Shown here piece after piece: positions 26,764 through 37,922 of a DNA stretch of 64,000 bases. The position numbers and the translations under genes were made by a program. Source of the DNA: an uncultured Allobosea sp. (GTDB lineage Bacteria; Pseudomonadota; Alphaproteobacteria; Rhizobiales; Beijerinckiaceae); contig NZ_CAMFJF010000002.1 of assembly GCF_945956895.1 (NCBI RefSeq), positions 62,001 through 126,000 on the forward strand, written 5' to 3'. Each line of letters opens with the position of its first letter. Position 1 is the first letter of the stretch. The notes beneath the pieces are model-generated. The model was not told the origin of the DNA. It made no database searches and saw only the letters and a list, made by a program, of their open reading frames with translations.

Positions 26764-27528
26764 TCAACCCTGCCGGGGCGGGCCGAAGAAGAGGTCACCG
26801 GCATCGATCACGCGGCGGCCGGTTCCGGTTTCGAGTTCGAGGCGCCCGGTCGGGTCGAGGCCGATGAAGATGCCGGTGAGCGGCCCTTCGGGCAGGCGGA
26901 TGGTGATGGTCTCGCCGAGGAAGGCGGCGCGTTCCAGCCAGGCGGCGCGGATCGGCCCGAAGCCACCGGGTTGCGACCAGATGGCAAAGCGCTGCGCAAA
27001 GGCATCGCTCAGCCCCGTCAGCATGGCCTCGACAGTAGCTTGCGGCGCCGCGGTCTTGAGGAAGGTCGCGGGGTACGGCGTGTCCGTCGGGCAGGACGCG
27101 ATGTTGACGCCGCAGCCGACGATGATGTTGAGCCGCCCTGCCCGGCTCTCGCCTTCCAGCAGCAGGCCGGAGGTCTTGGCTCGGTCGAGGAGCAGGTCGT
27201 TCGGCCATTTCAGTCTGAGGCCGGAAGCGGCCTCGCCAAGCAGCTTCGAAGCGGCATCGTGCAGGGCGAGCCCCACGACGAAACCGAGCTGCGGCGCCAA
27301 GGCCGGTTCGCACGGATCAGTCAGCAGCAGGCTGGCGTAGAGATTGCCGGGCGGAGAGCCCCATTGCCGGCCATGGCGCCCGCGGCCGGCATTCTGGCTG
27401 CGGGCGACGATCCAGAGCTTGCCCGGCTCGCCCTGATCGAGCGCGCGGCGGGCCTCCTCCATGGTGGAGCCGACCTCGTCGCGGATGATCAGACGATAGC
27501 CCGCGGCGCGAGCGGTCTCACCGAGCAT
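26764..27528 (-). CDS. birA: Biotin--[acetyl-CoA-carboxylase] ligase
   Basis: Activates biotin as biotinyl-AMP and attaches it to carboxylase carrier proteins. The 254-residue protein begins MLGETARAAGYRLI and has the biotinyl-AMP loop NAGRGRHGRQW (about residues 46-56), KWPNDLLLDR (about 107-116) and the C-terminal domain ending DLFFGPPRQG. No N-terminal helix-turn-helix is present, so it is the monofunctional type without repressor activity. A longer frame to 27615 runs into the palindromic element and is rejected. Confidence 0.94.
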   Translation of the reverse strand: MLGETARAAGYRLIIRDEVGSTMEEARRALDQGEPGKLWIVARSQNAGRGRHGRQWGSPPGNLYASLLLTDPCEPALAPQLGFVVGLALHDAASKLLGEAASGLRLKWPNDLLLDRAKTSGLLLEGESRAGRLNIIVGCGVNIASCPTDTPYPATFLKTAAPQATVEAMLTGLSDAFAQRFAIWSQPGGFGPIRAAWLERAAFLGETITIRLPEGPLTGIFIGLDPTGRLELETGTGRRVIDAGDLFFGPPRQG

Positions 27529-27553
27529 GGGAAAACCCTGCCAGACGCAGGCC

Positions 27554-27628
27554 GTCATTCTCGGGCGGAGCGCAGCGAAGACCCGAGAATCTCTGGCAGG
27601 AGATGCTCGGGTCAAGCCCGAGCATGAC
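27554..27628. repeat. Dispersed intergenic palindrome, class I variant
   Basis: GTCATTCTCGGG...CCCGAGCATGAC, with inner GAGAATCTC and GAGATGCTC halves. It lies between nuoN and birA in the same transcription direction. Confidence 0.8.
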
Positions 27629-27640
27629 GGAGCTCTTCAC

Positions 27641-29068
27641 TTAGAACAGCGACTTGGCCGCGGCGGCCGCCGAGTCGAAGAGCGGCGCCGGCACCAGCGA
27701 CAGCACCAGCACAAAGATCGCAGAGACCAGCAGAACCGTGCGCACGCCGAGATCCGACTTTTCGAAGGCCGGCTTCGGTTCGTCGAAATACATCACCTTG
27801 ACGAGCCGCAGGTAATAATAGGCGCCCACGACGCTGGTCAGCACGCCGATGACGGCAAGCACATAGAGCTTCGCGTTGATCGCGGCGAGGAAGACGTACC
27901 ATTTCGCCCAGAAGCCGGCGAGCGGCGGGATGCCGGCGAGCGAGAACATCATCATCGACATCGCGAAGGCCATCCAGCCATTGGTACGGGACAGGCCGGC
28001 CAGCTCCGAGATGTCCTCGACCAGCTTGCCGTCGCGACGCATCATCAGCACGCAGGCGAAGGCGGCGAGCGTCGTGGCGAGATAGATCGCCATATAGGTC
28101 ATCACGCCCTGCACGCCGTCCGGCGTGCCGGCCGCAAGGCCGACCAGCGCATAACCCATGTTCGCGATCGAGGAATAGGCGAGCAGGCGCTTGATGTTGC
28201 GCTGGCCGATCGCGGCGAAGGCGCCGAGCGCCATCGAGGCGATCGAGATGAAGACGATGATCTGGCGCCAGTCATGGATCGCGCCCGGGAAGGCGCCGAT
28301 GAAGACGCGGATCACCATCGCCATGGCGGCCATCTTCGGGGCCGAGGCGAAGAAGGCGGCGACCGGGGTGGGCGCGCCCTCGTAGACATCCGGCGTCCAC
28401 ATGTGGAACGGCACGGCCGAAATCTTGAAGGCGACGCCGGCCGCGATGAAGACGATGCCGAAGATCAGTCCGATGCCGGCATGGCCGCCGGCCGTCGCAG
28501 CCGCGATACCGGGGAAGGTGATGGTGCCGGTGAAGCCATAGACCAGCGAGCCGCCATAGAGCAGCATGCCGGAAGAGAGCGCGCCGAGCACGAAATACTT
28601 CAGGCCGGCTTCCGTCGACTTGGCATTGTCGCGGTCGAAGGCGGCCACGACATAGAGCGCCAGCGACTGCAGTTCGAGGCCGACATAGAGGCTGATGAGA
28701 TCGTTGGCCGAGATCATCATCATCATGCCGATGGTCGAAAGCACGACGAGGATCGGGAACTCGAAGCGCATCGTGCCCTGGCGGCGCAGCGTATCGGCCG
28801 AGAGCAGGATCGTGGCCCCGGCGCCCAGAAGCGTCAGCACCTTCATGAAGCGGCCGAAGCCGTCGGCGATGAAGCCGTTATTGAAGGTCAGCAGCTTGCC
28901 GGTGCCTGAGACGACCAGCGCCAGCGCGACCGCGAGCAGCGCCAGCGCCAGTCCTTCGAGCAGGCGCGTGGCGCGCTCGCCCTGGATCGCGCCGACCAGC
29001 ACCATGGCGATGGCGCCGATGGCGAGGATGATTTCCGGCAGGGCCGGGCCGAGAGCGGGCAGAGCCAT
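27641..29068 (-). CDS. nuoN: NADH-quinone oxidoreductase subunit N
   Basis: Proton-pumping antiporter-like subunit of complex I. The 475-residue protein has about 14 membrane helices. It shows the quinone/proton-path segment [22 protein letters not shown], the lysine-containing broken helix region [37 protein letters not shown], and [19 protein letters not shown] (each quoted in part). It is the last nuo gene, nine bases after nuoM, followed by a palindrome and birA. Confidence 0.97.
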   Translation of the reverse strand: MALPALGPALPEIILAIGAIAMVLVGAIQGERATRLLEGLALALLAVALALVVSGTGKLLTFNNGFIADGFGRFMKVLTLLGAGATILLSADTLRRQGTMRFEFPILVVLSTIGMMMMISANDLISLYVGLELQSLALYVVAAFDRDNAKSTEAGLKYFVLGALSSGMLLYGGSLVYGFTGTITFPGIAAATAGGHAGIGLIFGIVFIAAGVAFKISAVPFHMWTPDVYEGAPTPVAAFFASAPKMAAMAMVIRVFIGAFPGAIHDWRQIIVFISIASMALGAFAAIGQRNIKRLLAYSSIANMGYALVGLAAGTPDGVQGVMTYMAIYLATTLAAFACVLMMRRDGKLVEDISELAGLSRTNGWMAFAMSMMMFSLAGIPPLAGFWAKWYVFLAAINAKLYVLAVIGVLTSVVGAYYYLRLVKVMYFDEPKPAFEKSDLGVRTVLLVSAIFVLVLSLVPAPLFDSAAAAAKSLF

Positions 29069-29077
29069 GGCGAGACC

Positions 29078-30592
29078 TTACTGCGCGACCGCCAGCGCCG
29101 TCTTCGCGACGGCGAGAGCTGCCTGATAGTTCTTGATGAGCGCCTCGGTCGGCGCCGCGAAGGCGTCGAGGATCTGGTGCGGCTGGACGCCGTACCAGAT
29201 CGTCAGCAGGACGAGCGGGACCAGGATCAAGGCCTCACGGCCGCTCAGGTCCTTGATGTCCTTCAGCTCCGGCTTGACGAGTTCGCCGAAGACGACGCGG
29301 CGATAGAGCCAGAGCGCGTAGGCAGCCGAGAGGATGACGCCGGAGGTCGCGAAGAAAGCGACCCAGGGATTGGCACGGAAGGCGCCGAGCAGCGTCAGAA
29401 ACTCGCCGACGAAGCCGGAGGTGCCGGGCAGGCCGACATTCGCCATGGTGAAGACCATGAAGACCACGGCATAGGCCGGCATGCGGTTCACCAGGCCGCC
29501 ATAGGCCGCGATCTCGCGGGTATGCATGCGATCGTAGATCACGCCGACGCAGAGGAAGAGCGCACCCGAGACCAGGCCGTGGCTGACCATCTGGTACATC
29601 GCGCCCTGGATGCCCTGCGGCGTCAGGGTGAAGAGGCCCATCGTCACGAAGCCCATATGGGCGACGGAGGAATAGGCGATCAGCTTCTTCATGTCCTCCT
29701 GCATCAGCGCCACCAGCGAGGTGTAGACGATGGCGATGACAGAGAGGGCGAAGACCAGCGGCGCGAACAGTGCCGAGGCTTCCGGGAACATCGGGATCGA
29801 GAAGCGGATGAAGCCGTAGCCACCCATCTTCAGCAGGATCGCCGCCAGGATGACAGAACCCGCCGTCGGCGCCTCGACGTGCGCGTCCGGCAACCAGGTG
29901 TGGACCGGCCACATCGGCATCTTCACCGCGAAGGAGGCGAAGAAGGCGAGCCACAGCCAGAGCTGCATCTGCGACGGGAACTTGTGCGCCAGCAGCGTCG
30001 GGATGTCGGTCGTGCCGGCGTTCCAGTACATCGCCATCACGGCCAGCAGCATCAGCACCGAGCCGAGCAGCGTGTAGAGGAAGAACTTGTAGGAGGCGTA
30101 GACGCGCCGCTTGCCGCCCCAGATGCCGATGATCAGGAACATCGGGATCAGGCCTGCCTCGAAGAACAGGTAGAACAGCACGAGGTCGAGCGCCGCGAAG
30201 ACGCCGATCATTAGCGCTTCCAGGACGAGGAACGCGATCATGTACTCGCGCACCCGCTTCTCGACCGAGGTCCAGGAGGCGAGGATGCAGAACGGCATCA
30301 GGAAGGCCGTCAGCACGATGAAAGGGAAGGAGAACCCGTCGACGCCGAGCTTGAACCTGATGGCGTCCGAAACCCAGCCATGGGTCTCGACCATCTGGAA
30401 GCCGGGATTGGCGACGTCGAAGCGATTCCACGCCACGCAGGCGAGCAGGAAGGTCAGGACCGTCGTGAACAGCGCGATCCAGCGTGCATTGGAATCGACG
30501 GCCGACTGATCGCCGCGCTGCACCAGGATCAGGGCAGCGCCGACCAGCGGCAGGACCAGAAGACCGGTGAGGATACCGAAACCCAACATCAT
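29078..30592 (-). CDS. nuoM: NADH-quinone oxidoreductase subunit M
   Basis: Second antiporter-like proton channel of complex I, 504 residues with about 14 helices. Diagnostic segments are the conserved Glu/Lys pair in [43 protein letters not shown] (in part), [18 protein letters not shown] and [15 protein letters not shown]. It starts one base after the nuoL stop, so translation is likely coupled. Confidence 0.97.
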   Translation of the reverse strand: MMLGFGILTGLLVLPLVGAALILVQRGDQSAVDSNARWIALFTTVLTFLLACVAWNRFDVANPGFQMVETHGWVSDAIRFKLGVDGFSFPFIVLTAFLMPFCILASWTSVEKRVREYMIAFLVLEALMIGVFAALDLVLFYLFFEAGLIPMFLIIGIWGGKRRVYASYKFFLYTLLGSVLMLLAVMAMYWNAGTTDIPTLLAHKFPSQMQLWLWLAFFASFAVKMPMWPVHTWLPDAHVEAPTAGSVILAAILLKMGGYGFIRFSIPMFPEASALFAPLVFALSVIAIVYTSLVALMQEDMKKLIAYSSVAHMGFVTMGLFTLTPQGIQGAMYQMVSHGLVSGALFLCVGVIYDRMHTREIAAYGGLVNRMPAYAVVFMVFTMANVGLPGTSGFVGEFLTLLGAFRANPWVAFFATSGVILSAAYALWLYRRVVFGELVKPELKDIKDLSGREALILVPLVLLTIWYGVQPHQILDAFAAPTEALIKNYQAALAVAKTALAVAQ

Positions 30593-30593
30593 C

Positions 30594-32621
30594 TCACCCG
30601 CGCGCCACGAGATACCAGGTCACGAGCCCAGCGACGCCGATCAGCATGGCGAAGGCATAGTGATAGAGGTAGCCGGTCTGCAGCCGGACCACCCGATTGG
30701 TGACGTCGACCACACGGGCCGAGACGCCGTCCGGACCGAAACCGTCGATGACGAAGCCATCGCCCTTCTTCCAGAGGAAGCGGCCGAGCCATTTCGACGG
30801 ACGCACGAACAGGAAGTCGTAGAGCTCGTCGAAATACCACTTGTTGAGCAGGAACTGGTAGAGTGCCGGGTTGGCGGCCGCCAGCTTGCCCGGAATCTCC
30901 GGCCAGCGGACATACATCAGATAGGCCAGCACGAAGCCGATCAGCATCGCCGCGAAGGGCGAGAATGCGACCCAGGTCGGCACTTCGTGCATGGTATGCA
31001 GGATGTGGTTGTCCTTGCCCATGAACAGGGCCGACTTCCAGAAATGCTCGAAGTCGTGGCCGATAAAGGCCTCCTTGAAGACGACGCCGGCCAAGATCGC
31101 GCCGATCGACAGCACGACGAGCGGGAGCAGCATCACCCAGGGGCTCTCATGCGGCGTGTGGTCATGGCCGTGGCCGTGATCGTCGTGACCGTGAGCAGCA
31201 TGGGCGTGATCGTCATGGCCGTGGCCATGCGATTCGTGGCCATGGCCCCAGCGCGGCGCGCCCTCGAAGGTCATGAAATAGAGCCGCCAGGAGTAGAACG
31301 AGGTCATGCAGGCCGCGACGACCAGAAGGATGAAGGCATAGGACGAGGCGAAGCCGCCATGGCCCACCGAGGCATAGGCGCTCTCGACGATCGCATCTTT
31401 CGAGAAGAAGCCGGCGAAGCCGAAGATCGTGCCGGGAATGCCGACGCCGGTCAGGGCCAGCGTGCCGATCGTCATCGCGGCGGCAGTGATCGGGATATGC
31501 TTCCTGAGGCCGCCCATATGGCGCATGTCCTGCTCGTGATGCATCGCGTGGATGACCGAGCCCGCCCCCAAAAAGAGCAGCGCCTTGAAGAAGGCGTGCG
31601 TGAAGAGATGGAAGATGCCAGCGCCGTAATTGCCGACGCCGAGCGCCACGAACATGTAGCCGAGCTGCGAGCAGGTCGAATAGGCGATGACGCGCTTGAT
31701 ATCGTTCTGCACGAGGCCGACCGTCGCCGCGAAGAAGGCGGTGGTGGCGCCGATGACGACGACGACGGCGAGCGCGACCGGCGCGTACTCGAAGATCGGC
31801 GACAGGCGCGCGACCATGAAGACGCCGGCGGTGACCATGGTCGCGGCATGGATCAGCGCCGAGACCGGGGTCGGGCCTTCCATCGCGTCCGGCAGCCAGG
31901 TGTGCAGCAGGAACTGCGCCGACTTGCCCATGGCGCCCATGAAGAGCAGCAGGCAGGTCAGCGTCAGCGCGTTCCAGTCATAGCCGAGGAAGCGGAAGCT
32001 CTGGTTCACCAGCTCGCCGGCGCGCGGGAAGATCGCGTCGAAGGCGACCGAGCCGAACAGCACGAAGACGAGGAAGATGCCGAGCGAGAAGCCGAAATCG
32101 CCGACGCGGTTGACGATGAAGGCCTTCATCGCGGCCGCATTGGCCGAGGGCTTCTGGTACCAGAAGCCGATCAGCAGATAGGAGGCGAGACCGACGCCTT
32201 CCCAGCCGAAGAACATCTGGACGAGGTTGTCCGACGTCACCAGCATCAGCATCGCGAAAGTGAAGAGCGACAGATAGGCGAAGAAGCGCGGACGATGCGG
32301 ATCCTCGCTCATATAGCCGATCGAATAGAGGTGCACGAGGCTGGAGACCGTGTTGACCACGACCAGCATCACCGCCGTCAGCGTGTCGATGCGGAAGGCC
32401 CAGTCGACCTGCAACTGGCCGGACGAAATCCAGCTCGCGACCTGCACGCGCGTCGTGCCGGAGCCGAAGCCGACATTGATGAAGGCGACCCAGGACAAGA
32501 CGGCGGAGACGATCAGCAGCGAGGTCGTGACGATCTCGGAGCCGCGCGCGCCGATCAGCCGGCCGAACAGGCCGGCGATCAGGAAGCCGATGAGAGGGAG
32601 GAAGACGATCAGGTGATACAT
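30594..32621 (-). CDS. nuoL: NADH-quinone oxidoreductase subunit L with histidine-rich insert
   Basis: Distal proton channel of complex I, carrying the long lateral helix. The 675-residue protein has the core motifs [34 protein letters not shown] (in part), [22 protein letters not shown] and [25 protein letters not shown]. At about residues 457-491 (window 31149-31254) a loop contains 14 His within 33 residues, spaced by Gly, Asp and Glu. This resembles metal-chaperone His tails and is far more His-rich than in E. coli NuoL. Confidence 0.97.
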   Translation of the reverse strand: MYHLIVFLPLIGFLIAGLFGRLIGARGSEIVTTSLLIVSAVLSWVAFINVGFGSGTTRVQVASWISSGQLQVDWAFRIDTLTAVMLVVVNTVSSLVHLYSIGYMSEDPHRPRFFAYLSLFTFAMLMLVTSDNLVQMFFGWEGVGLASYLLIGFWYQKPSANAAAMKAFIVNRVGDFGFSLGIFLVFVLFGSVAFDAIFPRAGELVNQSFRFLGYDWNALTLTCLLLFMGAMGKSAQFLLHTWLPDAMEGPTPVSALIHAATMVTAGVFMVARLSPIFEYAPVALAVVVVIGATTAFFAATVGLVQNDIKRVIAYSTCSQLGYMFVALGVGNYGAGIFHLFTHAFFKALLFLGAGSVIHAMHHEQDMRHMGGLRKHIPITAAAMTIGTLALTGVGIPGTIFGFAGFFSKDAIVESAYASVGHGGFASSYAFILLVVAACMTSFYSWRLYFMTFEGAPRWGHGHESHGHGHDDHAHAAHGHDDHGHGHDHTPHESPWVMLLPLVVLSIGAILAGVVFKEAFIGHDFEHFWKSALFMGKDNHILHTMHEVPTWVAFSPFAAMLIGFVLAYLMYVRWPEIPGKLAAANPALYQFLLNKWYFDELYDFLFVRPSKWLGRFLWKKGDGFVIDGFGPDGVSARVVDVTNRVVRLQTGYLYHYAFAMLIGVAGLVTWYLVARG

Positions 32622-32650
32622 GGCAGTGAGGTCCAGGCGCAGGGGCGCGC

Positions 32651-32959
32651 TCAGCCTTTCATCATGTTGATGTCTTCCACCGCGATCGTGCCGCGGTTGC
32701 GGAAGTAGACGACGAGGATAGCGAGGCCGATCGCGGCCTCAGCCGCCGCCACCGTGAGCACGAGCAGCGCGAAGACCTGGCCGACGATGTCGTTCAGGAA
32801 GCTCGAGAAGGCGACGAAGTTCAGGTTGACGGAGAGCAGGATGAGCTCGACCGACATCAGGATGACGATGACATTCTTGCGGTTGATGAAGATGCCGAGC
32901 ACGCCGAGCGTGAACAGGATAGCACTGACGGCGAGATAGTGGCCCAGTCCGATCGTCAT
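32651..32959 (-). CDS. nuoK: NADH-quinone oxidoreductase subunit K
   Basis: A 102-residue three-helix membrane subunit. The two buried glutamates of the proton path are visible in [20 protein letters not shown] and [17 protein letters not shown]. The start [16 protein letters not shown] overlaps the nuoJ stop (TGATG), giving coupled translation. A much longer frame through 33646 is an artefact of reading nuoJ in the wrong frame. Confidence 0.96.
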   Translation of the reverse strand: MTIGLGHYLAVSAILFTLGVLGIFINRKNVIVILMSVELILLSVNLNFVAFSSFLNDIVGQVFALLVLTVAAAEAAIGLAILVVYFRNRGTIAVEDINMMKG

Positions 32960-33582
32960 CACGCCATCTCCTCGGGAACGCCGGCGCGCGAAGGCACCTG
33001 CTTGACCGCCATCGCCGCGTCCTTGGTGCGGGCGTTCTGCGTCGGGACGTGCTGGCGCTTGATGCCGGGACGGTCGCGCAGGGTCAGCACGATCGCGCCG
33101 ATCATGGCGACGAGCAGCACGAGGCCGGCCGCCTGGAAGTAGTAGACATACTGGGTGTAGAGCACGCGGCCGAGCGCCTCGGTGTTCGAGACATTGGCCG
33201 GGATCGCGGCGATCGGCGCCTTGACGATCTGCGGATCGATGACCCAGGCGCCGACCACCATCAGGAGCTCGACGGCGAAGATGAAGCCGATCAGCGCGCC
33301 GATCGGCAGGTAGTTGAGGAAGCCCTGGCGGAACTCGGCGAAATCGACGTCGAGCATCATCACCACGAAGAGGAAGAGCACCGCGACCGCGCCGACATAG
33401 ACGACGACCAGCAGCATCGCGAGGAACTCGGCGCCGAGCAGCATGAACAGCCCGGCCGCGTTGACGAAGGCCAGGATCAGGTAGAGCACCGAATGCACGG
33501 GGTTGCGCGAGGTCACCACCATGAAGGCGGATGCCACGGTCACCCCTGCGAAGAGATAGAAGAAAGCCGCTGCGGCATTCAT
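32959..33582 (-). CDS. nuoJ: NADH-quinone oxidoreductase subunit J
   Basis: A 207-residue membrane subunit with five helices. It begins [20 protein letters not shown] and has the characteristic [29 protein letters not shown] region (quoted from the family pattern in parts) and [20 protein letters not shown] with the pi-bulge helix. Its start lies 277 bases from nuoI, the only large gap in the operon, and that gap holds a class I palindrome. Confidence 0.96.
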   Translation of the reverse strand: MNAAAAFFYLFAGVTVASAFMVVTSRNPVHSVLYLILAFVNAAGLFMLLGAEFLAMLLVVVYVGAVAVLFLFVVMMLDVDFAEFRQGFLNYLPIGALIGFIFAVELLMVVGAWVIDPQIVKAPIAAIPANVSNTEALGRVLYTQYVYYFQAAGLVLLVAMIGAIVLTLRDRPGIKRQHVPTQNARTKDAAMAVKQVPSRAGVPEEMA

Positions 33583-33737
33583 CTCGGCCAGCCCTTCCCG
33601 CCCCTTTTCGGCGCGGTCCTCGTTTGGTTCGTACTCCGGGACTCAACGGACCCCGAGCAATTTGGAGCGTCTATAATCAGGCCCGCCGGGCGGGACAACC
33701 GCGCGGCGGGTCTGTGAACTCAATCGCGCCCTGCAAC

Positions 33738-33840
33738 GTCATCCCGGGCAAGCGAAGCGCAGACCCGGGATCCATCGTAAAGCGCCGTTCCCTCCGATGG
33801 ATCCCGGATCGGCGCCGCTTCGCGGCTTGTCCGGGATGAC
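33738..33840. repeat. Class I palindrome inside the nuo operon
   Basis: GTCATCCCGGG...CCGGGATGAC with inner GGGATCCATCG and CGATGGATCCC arms. It fills much of the 277-base gap between nuoI and nuoJ; the rest (33583-33737) shows no gene. Being inside a 14-gene operon, it is transcribed and may alter downstream expression. Confidence 0.85.
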
Positions 33841-33859
33841 GCCGGAGAGGCAAATCATC

Positions 33860-34348
33860 TCACCGATAGGGAGCGTCCATCGCGATGTTGCGCGCGATCT
33901 CGCGTTCCCAGCGCGCGCCGTTCGCGAGCAGCTTGTCCTTGTCGTAGAACAGCTCCTCGCGGGTCTCGGTCGCGAACTCGAAATTCGGCCCCTCGACGAT
34001 GGCATCGACCGGGCAGGCTTCCTGGCAGAAGCCGCAGTAGATGCACTTGGTCATGTCGATGTCGTAACGGGTGGTGCGGCGCGTGCCGTCGTTGCGGCGC
34101 GGGCCGGCCTCGATGGTGATGGCCTGCGCCGGGCAGATCGCCTCGCAGAGCTTGCAGGCGATGCAGCGTTCCTCGCCGTTCGGATAGCGGCGCAAGGCAT
34201 GCTCGCCACGGAAGCGCGGCGAGAGTTGGCCCTTCTCGAACGGATAGTTCAGCGTCGCCTTCGGCTTGAAGAAATAGCGCATCGACAGGCCGATAGCCCC
34301 GACGAACTCCTTCAGCAGCAGGCCCCTTGCGGCTTGCGCGAGTGACAT
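33860..34348 (-). CDS. nuoI: NADH-quinone oxidoreductase subunit I
   Basis: A 162-residue ferredoxin-like subunit carrying clusters N6a and N6b. Two 4Fe-4S motifs are seen: [16 protein letters not shown] and [16 protein letters not shown]. The N-terminal amphipathic part, [21 protein letters not shown], fits the membrane-surface position. The family-conserved [14 protein letters not shown] and WEREIARN near the end are present. It lies 20 bases after the small membrane gene at 34369. Confidence 0.97.
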   Translation of the reverse strand: MSLAQAARGLLLKEFVGAIGLSMRYFFKPKATLNYPFEKGQLSPRFRGEHALRRYPNGEERCIACKLCEAICPAQAITIEAGPRRNDGTRRTTRYDIDMTKCIYCGFCQEACPVDAIVEGPNFEFATETREELFYDKDKLLANGARWEREIARNIAMDAPYR

Positions 34349-34368
34349 CGCCTTCGTCCTTTACATCC

Positions 34369-34605
34369 TCAGCCGAACACCGTCCGGCCGATCACGAAAC
34401 CTAAAGTCGGCATCAAGCCGATCGTCATCACCACCAGCACCGCCCGCAGGATGCGGATGCGGCGCTCGTAATCGTCCTTCTCGGCCTCGGTCACCGAGCG
34501 ATCCGTGCGCCGGAGCGCCCCGATCACCACGGCCGACATCAGCCGGTATTCCAGCAGGCCCAGGCCCAAGCCGATCACGGCGCCGACCAAACCCGCACTA
34601 TTCAT
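34369..34605 (-). CDS. Small membrane protein between nuoH and nuoI (second of pair)
   Basis: A 78-residue protein with two predicted membrane helices (GLVGAVIGLGLGLLEYRLMS and VLVVMTIGLMPTLGFVIGRT) and a charged central stretch, RRTDRSVTEAEKDDYERRIR. Its ATG overlaps the stop of the preceding small gene (ATGA), and nuoI begins 20 bases after it. I do not recognise a family. Coupled translation within the operon is strong evidence that it is a real gene; a role in complex I assembly would be speculation. Confidence 0.7.
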   Translation of the reverse strand: MNSAGLVGAVIGLGLGLLEYRLMSAVVIGALRRTDRSVTEAEKDDYERRIRILRAVLVVMTIGLMPTLGFVIGRTVFG

Positions 34606-34799
34606 GGCGCCACCAGCCTGAGCCAGCCCACGCTCTTGTATCCGAGGAACCCACCGACGAAAGCCGCGATGGCGAGTTCACCAAACCCATCCGTAGGAGT
34701 GTAGCCCCATCGCCTGAACGCGAAGCCGACACAAACCACGTAACCTATTCCACCGACGATCATACCCACTGCCGGGCCCATGATCGCCGGGTTGATCAT
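34602..34799 (-). CDS. Small membrane protein between nuoH and nuoI (first of pair)
   Basis: A 65-residue hydrophobic protein ([20 protein letters not shown]...) with two predicted helices, glycine-rich in the first and separated by [13 protein letters not shown]. Its ATG overlaps the nuoH stop by four bases and its stop overlaps the next small gene by four. No family is recognised. The glycine-rich first helix ([15 protein letters not shown]) resembles small membrane-anchored components generally and is not diagnostic. Confidence 0.7.
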   Translation of the reverse strand: MINPAIMGPAVGMIVGGIGYVVCVGFAFRRWGYTPTDGFGELAIAAFVGGFLGYKSVGWLRLVAP

Positions 34800-35848
34800 C
34801 CAGCGACCGGGCCCCAGCCCGTCAATTGCAGCACCAGTGCCACGATCACCACGCTACCGATCGACAGCGGCAGGAAGACCTTCCAGCCCAGGCGCATCAG
34901 CTGGTCGTAGCGGTAGCGCGGCACGAAGGCCTTCACCAGCGCGAACATGAAGAACACCAGGCAGACCTTGAGGGCGAACCAGAACACGCCGGGCAGCCAG
35001 GTGAAGGGCGGCAGCGCGACCGGGGGAGCCCAGCCACCGAGGAACAGGATCGTGGTCAGCGAGCACATGGTCATGATCGCCACGTATTCGCCGAGCATGA
35101 ACAGCAGGTACGGGGTCGAGGAATACTCGACCATGAAACCCGCCACGAGCTCGGATTCGGCTTCTGCCAGATCGAAGGGCGGCCGGTTCGTCTCGGCCAG
35201 CGCCGAGACGAAGAAGACCACGAACATCGGGAAGAGCGGGATGAAGTACCAGTTCAGGATCGAGAGCCACGGCACGCCGAGCGCATGCGCCAGACCCCGG
35301 TTCGCTTGAGCCTCGACCACGGCCGAAAGGTTCAGCGAGCCGACGCAGAGCAGAACGGTGATGATGACGAAGCCGATCGAGACCTCGTAGGACACCATCT
35401 GCGCCGCCGAGCGGAGCGCGCTCATGAACGGGTATTTCGAGTTCGAGGCCCAGCCGGCCATGATGATGCCGTAGACGCCGAGCGAGGAGATCGCGAGGAT
35501 GTAGAGCACGCCGACATTGATGTCGGCGATCGCCCAGCCTTCCGCCACCGGGATCACCGCCCAGGCGCCAAGCGCCAGCAGGCAGGAGATGAAGGGCGCC
35601 AGCAGGAAGATGCCCTTGTTGGCGCCGGACGGGATGATCGGCTCCTTGAGCGCGAACTTGATCAGATCCGCGAAGCTCTGGAACAGGCCCCAGGGTCCGA
35701 CCACGTTCGGGCCGCGGCGGAGCTGCACCGCCGCCCAGACCTTGCGGTCGGCGAGCAGGATATAGGCGATGAAGACCAGCAGGCAGACCAGCAGCAGCAG
35801 GCTCTTGCCGAGGATGATCGCGATATCGAGGACGAGGTCCCAGTTCAT
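34796..35848 (-). CDS. nuoH: NADH-quinone oxidoreductase subunit H
   Basis: A 350-residue membrane subunit that forms the quinone tunnel at the junction with the peripheral arm. It shows [61 protein letters not shown], and the conserved acidic loop [20 protein letters not shown] (partial quotes). About eight helices are predicted. The stop overlaps the first of two small membrane genes. Confidence 0.97.
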   Translation of the reverse strand: MNWDLVLDIAIILGKSLLLLVCLLVFIAYILLADRKVWAAVQLRRGPNVVGPWGLFQSFADLIKFALKEPIIPSGANKGIFLLAPFISCLLALGAWAVIPVAEGWAIADINVGVLYILAISSLGVYGIIMAGWASNSKYPFMSALRSAAQMVSYEVSIGFVIITVLLCVGSLNLSAVVEAQANRGLAHALGVPWLSILNWYFIPLFPMFVVFFVSALAETNRPPFDLAEAESELVAGFMVEYSSTPYLLFMLGEYVAIMTMCSLTTILFLGGWAPPVALPPFTWLPGVFWFALKVCLVFFMFALVKAFVPRYRYDQLMRLGWKVFLPLSIGSVVIVALVLQLTGWGPVAG

Positions 35849-35854
35849 GGCCGC

Positions 35855-37918
35855 TTACTCCGCCGCCTGCTGATGCCGGCCGGAGGCCAGCGCCGAGCAT
35901 TCCGCCATGACGGCGGAGGCACGCGCGATCGGGTTGGTCTGATAGAAATCGGCAACGACGGGCGCGAAGCCCGCCTTGTCGGTCTTGCCGCCGAGGCCGG
36001 CGAGCTTGCCGATCTCCGAGGCATCGTTGACTGGGAGGCCGTCGAGCGCCGCGAAATGCGGATGCGCCTCATAGAGCGCCTTGCGCAGGCCGGACAGCGA
36101 GTCAAAAGGCAGCGTCTTGCCCAGCGTCGCCGAGAGCGCACGCAGGATCGCCCAATCCTCACGGGCATCGCCCGGCGGGAAGGTGGCGCGGTCGCCCATC
36201 TGCACACGGCCTTCCGTGTTCACATAGGTGCCGGACTTCTCGGTATAGGCGGCGCCCGGCAGGATGACGTCGGCGCGATGGGCGCCCTTGTCGCCATGCG
36301 TGCCCTGATAGATCACGAAGGCACCCTCCGGCACCTCGATCTCGTCGACGCCGAGCAGGAAGAGCACGTCGAGCGCGCCCGGCTTGACCATCGCAGCGGC
36401 GTCCAGACCACCCTCGCCCGGCACGAAGCCGAGATCGAGCGCACCGACGCGGGCAGCGGCGGTATGGATCACGCCGAAGCCGTTCCAGCCTTCGGTGACG
36501 GCGCCGAGTGCCTGCGCCGTCTTGGCGGCGAGCGAGAGCACGGCCTCGCCGTCAGCGCGGGCGAGAGCGCCCTGCCCGACCAGGACCATCGGCTTTCCGC
36601 CAGCGGCCTGGGCCGACTTCACGACATCGGCCAGCGTCTCCGGGCCAGCGCCGAGATAGTCGTAAGCGTAGGTCAGGTCGACCTTCTCGCCGATGAGGCT
36701 GATCTTGAAGTCGCCACGCAGCCAGCGCTTGCGGATGCGGGCGTTCAGGATCGGCGCCTCGCGGCGCGGGTTCGAGCCGATGATCAGCAGCGAGGTCGCA
36801 TCCTCGATTCCGGCGATGCCGGCGTTGAGGACATAGGAGGCGCGGCCGAATTTCGGATGCAGCTTCGTGCCGTCCTGGCGGGCATCGAGATTGGCGGAAC
36901 CGAGCGCCGCGATCAGCGCCTTGAGCGCGAACATGTCCTCGACGGCCGCGAGATCGCCGGCGATGGCACCGATCTTCTCAGGCGAGGCAGCCTTCACCTT
37001 GGCGGCGATGGCGGCGAAAGCCTCGTTCCAGCTCGCGGGACGCAGGCGGCCGTTCTCGCGGATATAGGGCCGGTCGAGACGCTGGGTCTTGAGGCCGTCG
37101 GCGACATGGCGGGTCTTGTCGGAGATCCACTCCTCGTTCACCGCCTCGTTGAGGCGGGGCAGGATGCGCATCACTTCCTTGCCGCGCGAGTCGACGCGGA
37201 TGGCCGAGCCGACCGCGTCCATCACGTCGATGCTCTCGGTCTTGGAGAGCTCCCAGGGACGGGCCTTGTTCTGGTAGGGCTTCGAGGTCAGCGCTCCGAC
37301 CGGGCAGAGATCGACGACGTTGCTCTGGAGCTCCGACGACATCGCCTGCTCGAGATAAGTCGTGATCTCCATGTCCTCGCCGCGGCCGATGGCGCCGAGA
37401 TCGGAGGCGCCGGCAACCTCGGTGGTGAAGCGGACGCAGCGCGTGCACTGGATGCAACGCGTCATCGTCGTCTTGACCAGCGGGCCGATATACTTGTCCT
37501 CGACCGCGCGCTTGTTCTCGACATAGCGCGAGGTATCGGCGCCATAGGCCATCGCCTGGTCCTGCAGGTCGCACTCGCCGCCCTGGTCGCAGATCGGGCA
37601 ATCGAGCGGGTGGTTGATGAGCAGGAACTCCATCACCCCTTCGCGGGCCTTCTTGACCATCGGCGACTTGGTCAGCACGACCGGCGGCTCGCCGTTCGGG
37701 CCGGGGCGCAGGTCGCGCACGCCGATGGCGCAGGAGGCCTGCGGCTTCGGCGGGCCACCCTTCACCTCGACGAGGCACATGCGGCAGTTGCCGGCGATCG
37801 AGAGGCGCTCGTGGAAGCAGAAGCGCGGCACCTCGACGCCTGCGGCCTCGCAGGCCTGGAGCACGGTGTACTCGGCGGGAACGTCGACCTCGATGCCGTC
37901 GATGAGGAGTTTCGTCAT
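35855..37918 (-). CDS. nuoG: NADH-quinone oxidoreductase subunit G
   Basis: Iron-sulfur subunit of the peripheral arm, 687 residues. The N-terminal 2Fe-2S ligands are in [15 protein letters not shown] and [10 protein letters not shown], the His-coordinated cluster motif is [20 protein letters not shown], and a further 4Fe-4S site is in [17 protein letters not shown] molybdopterin-oxidoreductase-like domain without active-site residues follows ([38 protein letters not shown]). It lies four bases after nuoF. Confidence 0.97.
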   Translation of the reverse strand: MTKLLIDGIEVDVPAEYTVLQACEAAGVEVPRFCFHERLSIAGNCRMCLVEVKGGPPKPQASCAIGVRDLRPGPNGEPPVVLTKSPMVKKAREGVMEFLLINHPLDCPICDQGGECDLQDQAMAYGADTSRYVENKRAVEDKYIGPLVKTTMTRCIQCTRCVRFTTEVAGASDLGAIGRGEDMEITTYLEQAMSSELQSNVVDLCPVGALTSKPYQNKARPWELSKTESIDVMDAVGSAIRVDSRGKEVMRILPRLNEAVNEEWISDKTRHVADGLKTQRLDRPYIRENGRLRPASWNEAFAAIAAKVKAASPEKIGAIAGDLAAVEDMFALKALIAALGSANLDARQDGTKLHPKFGRASYVLNAGIAGIEDATSLLIIGSNPRREAPILNARIRKRWLRGDFKISLIGEKVDLTYAYDYLGAGPETLADVVKSAQAAGGKPMVLVGQGALARADGEAVLSLAAKTAQALGAVTEGWNGFGVIHTAAARVGALDLGFVPGEGGLDAAAMVKPGALDVLFLLGVDEIEVPEGAFVIYQGTHGDKGAHRADVILPGAAYTEKSGTYVNTEGRVQMGDRATFPPGDAREDWAILRALSATLGKTLPFDSLSGLRKALYEAHPHFAALDGLPVNDASEIGKLAGLGGKTDKAGFAPVVADFYQTNPIARASAVMAECSALASGRHQQAAE

Positions 37919-37922
37919 GGTC

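Noticed and set aside
30567..32708. Long plus-strand open frame across nuoL
   Set aside because: Antisense to nuoL, with composition dominated by Arg, Glu and His; no domain is recognisable.
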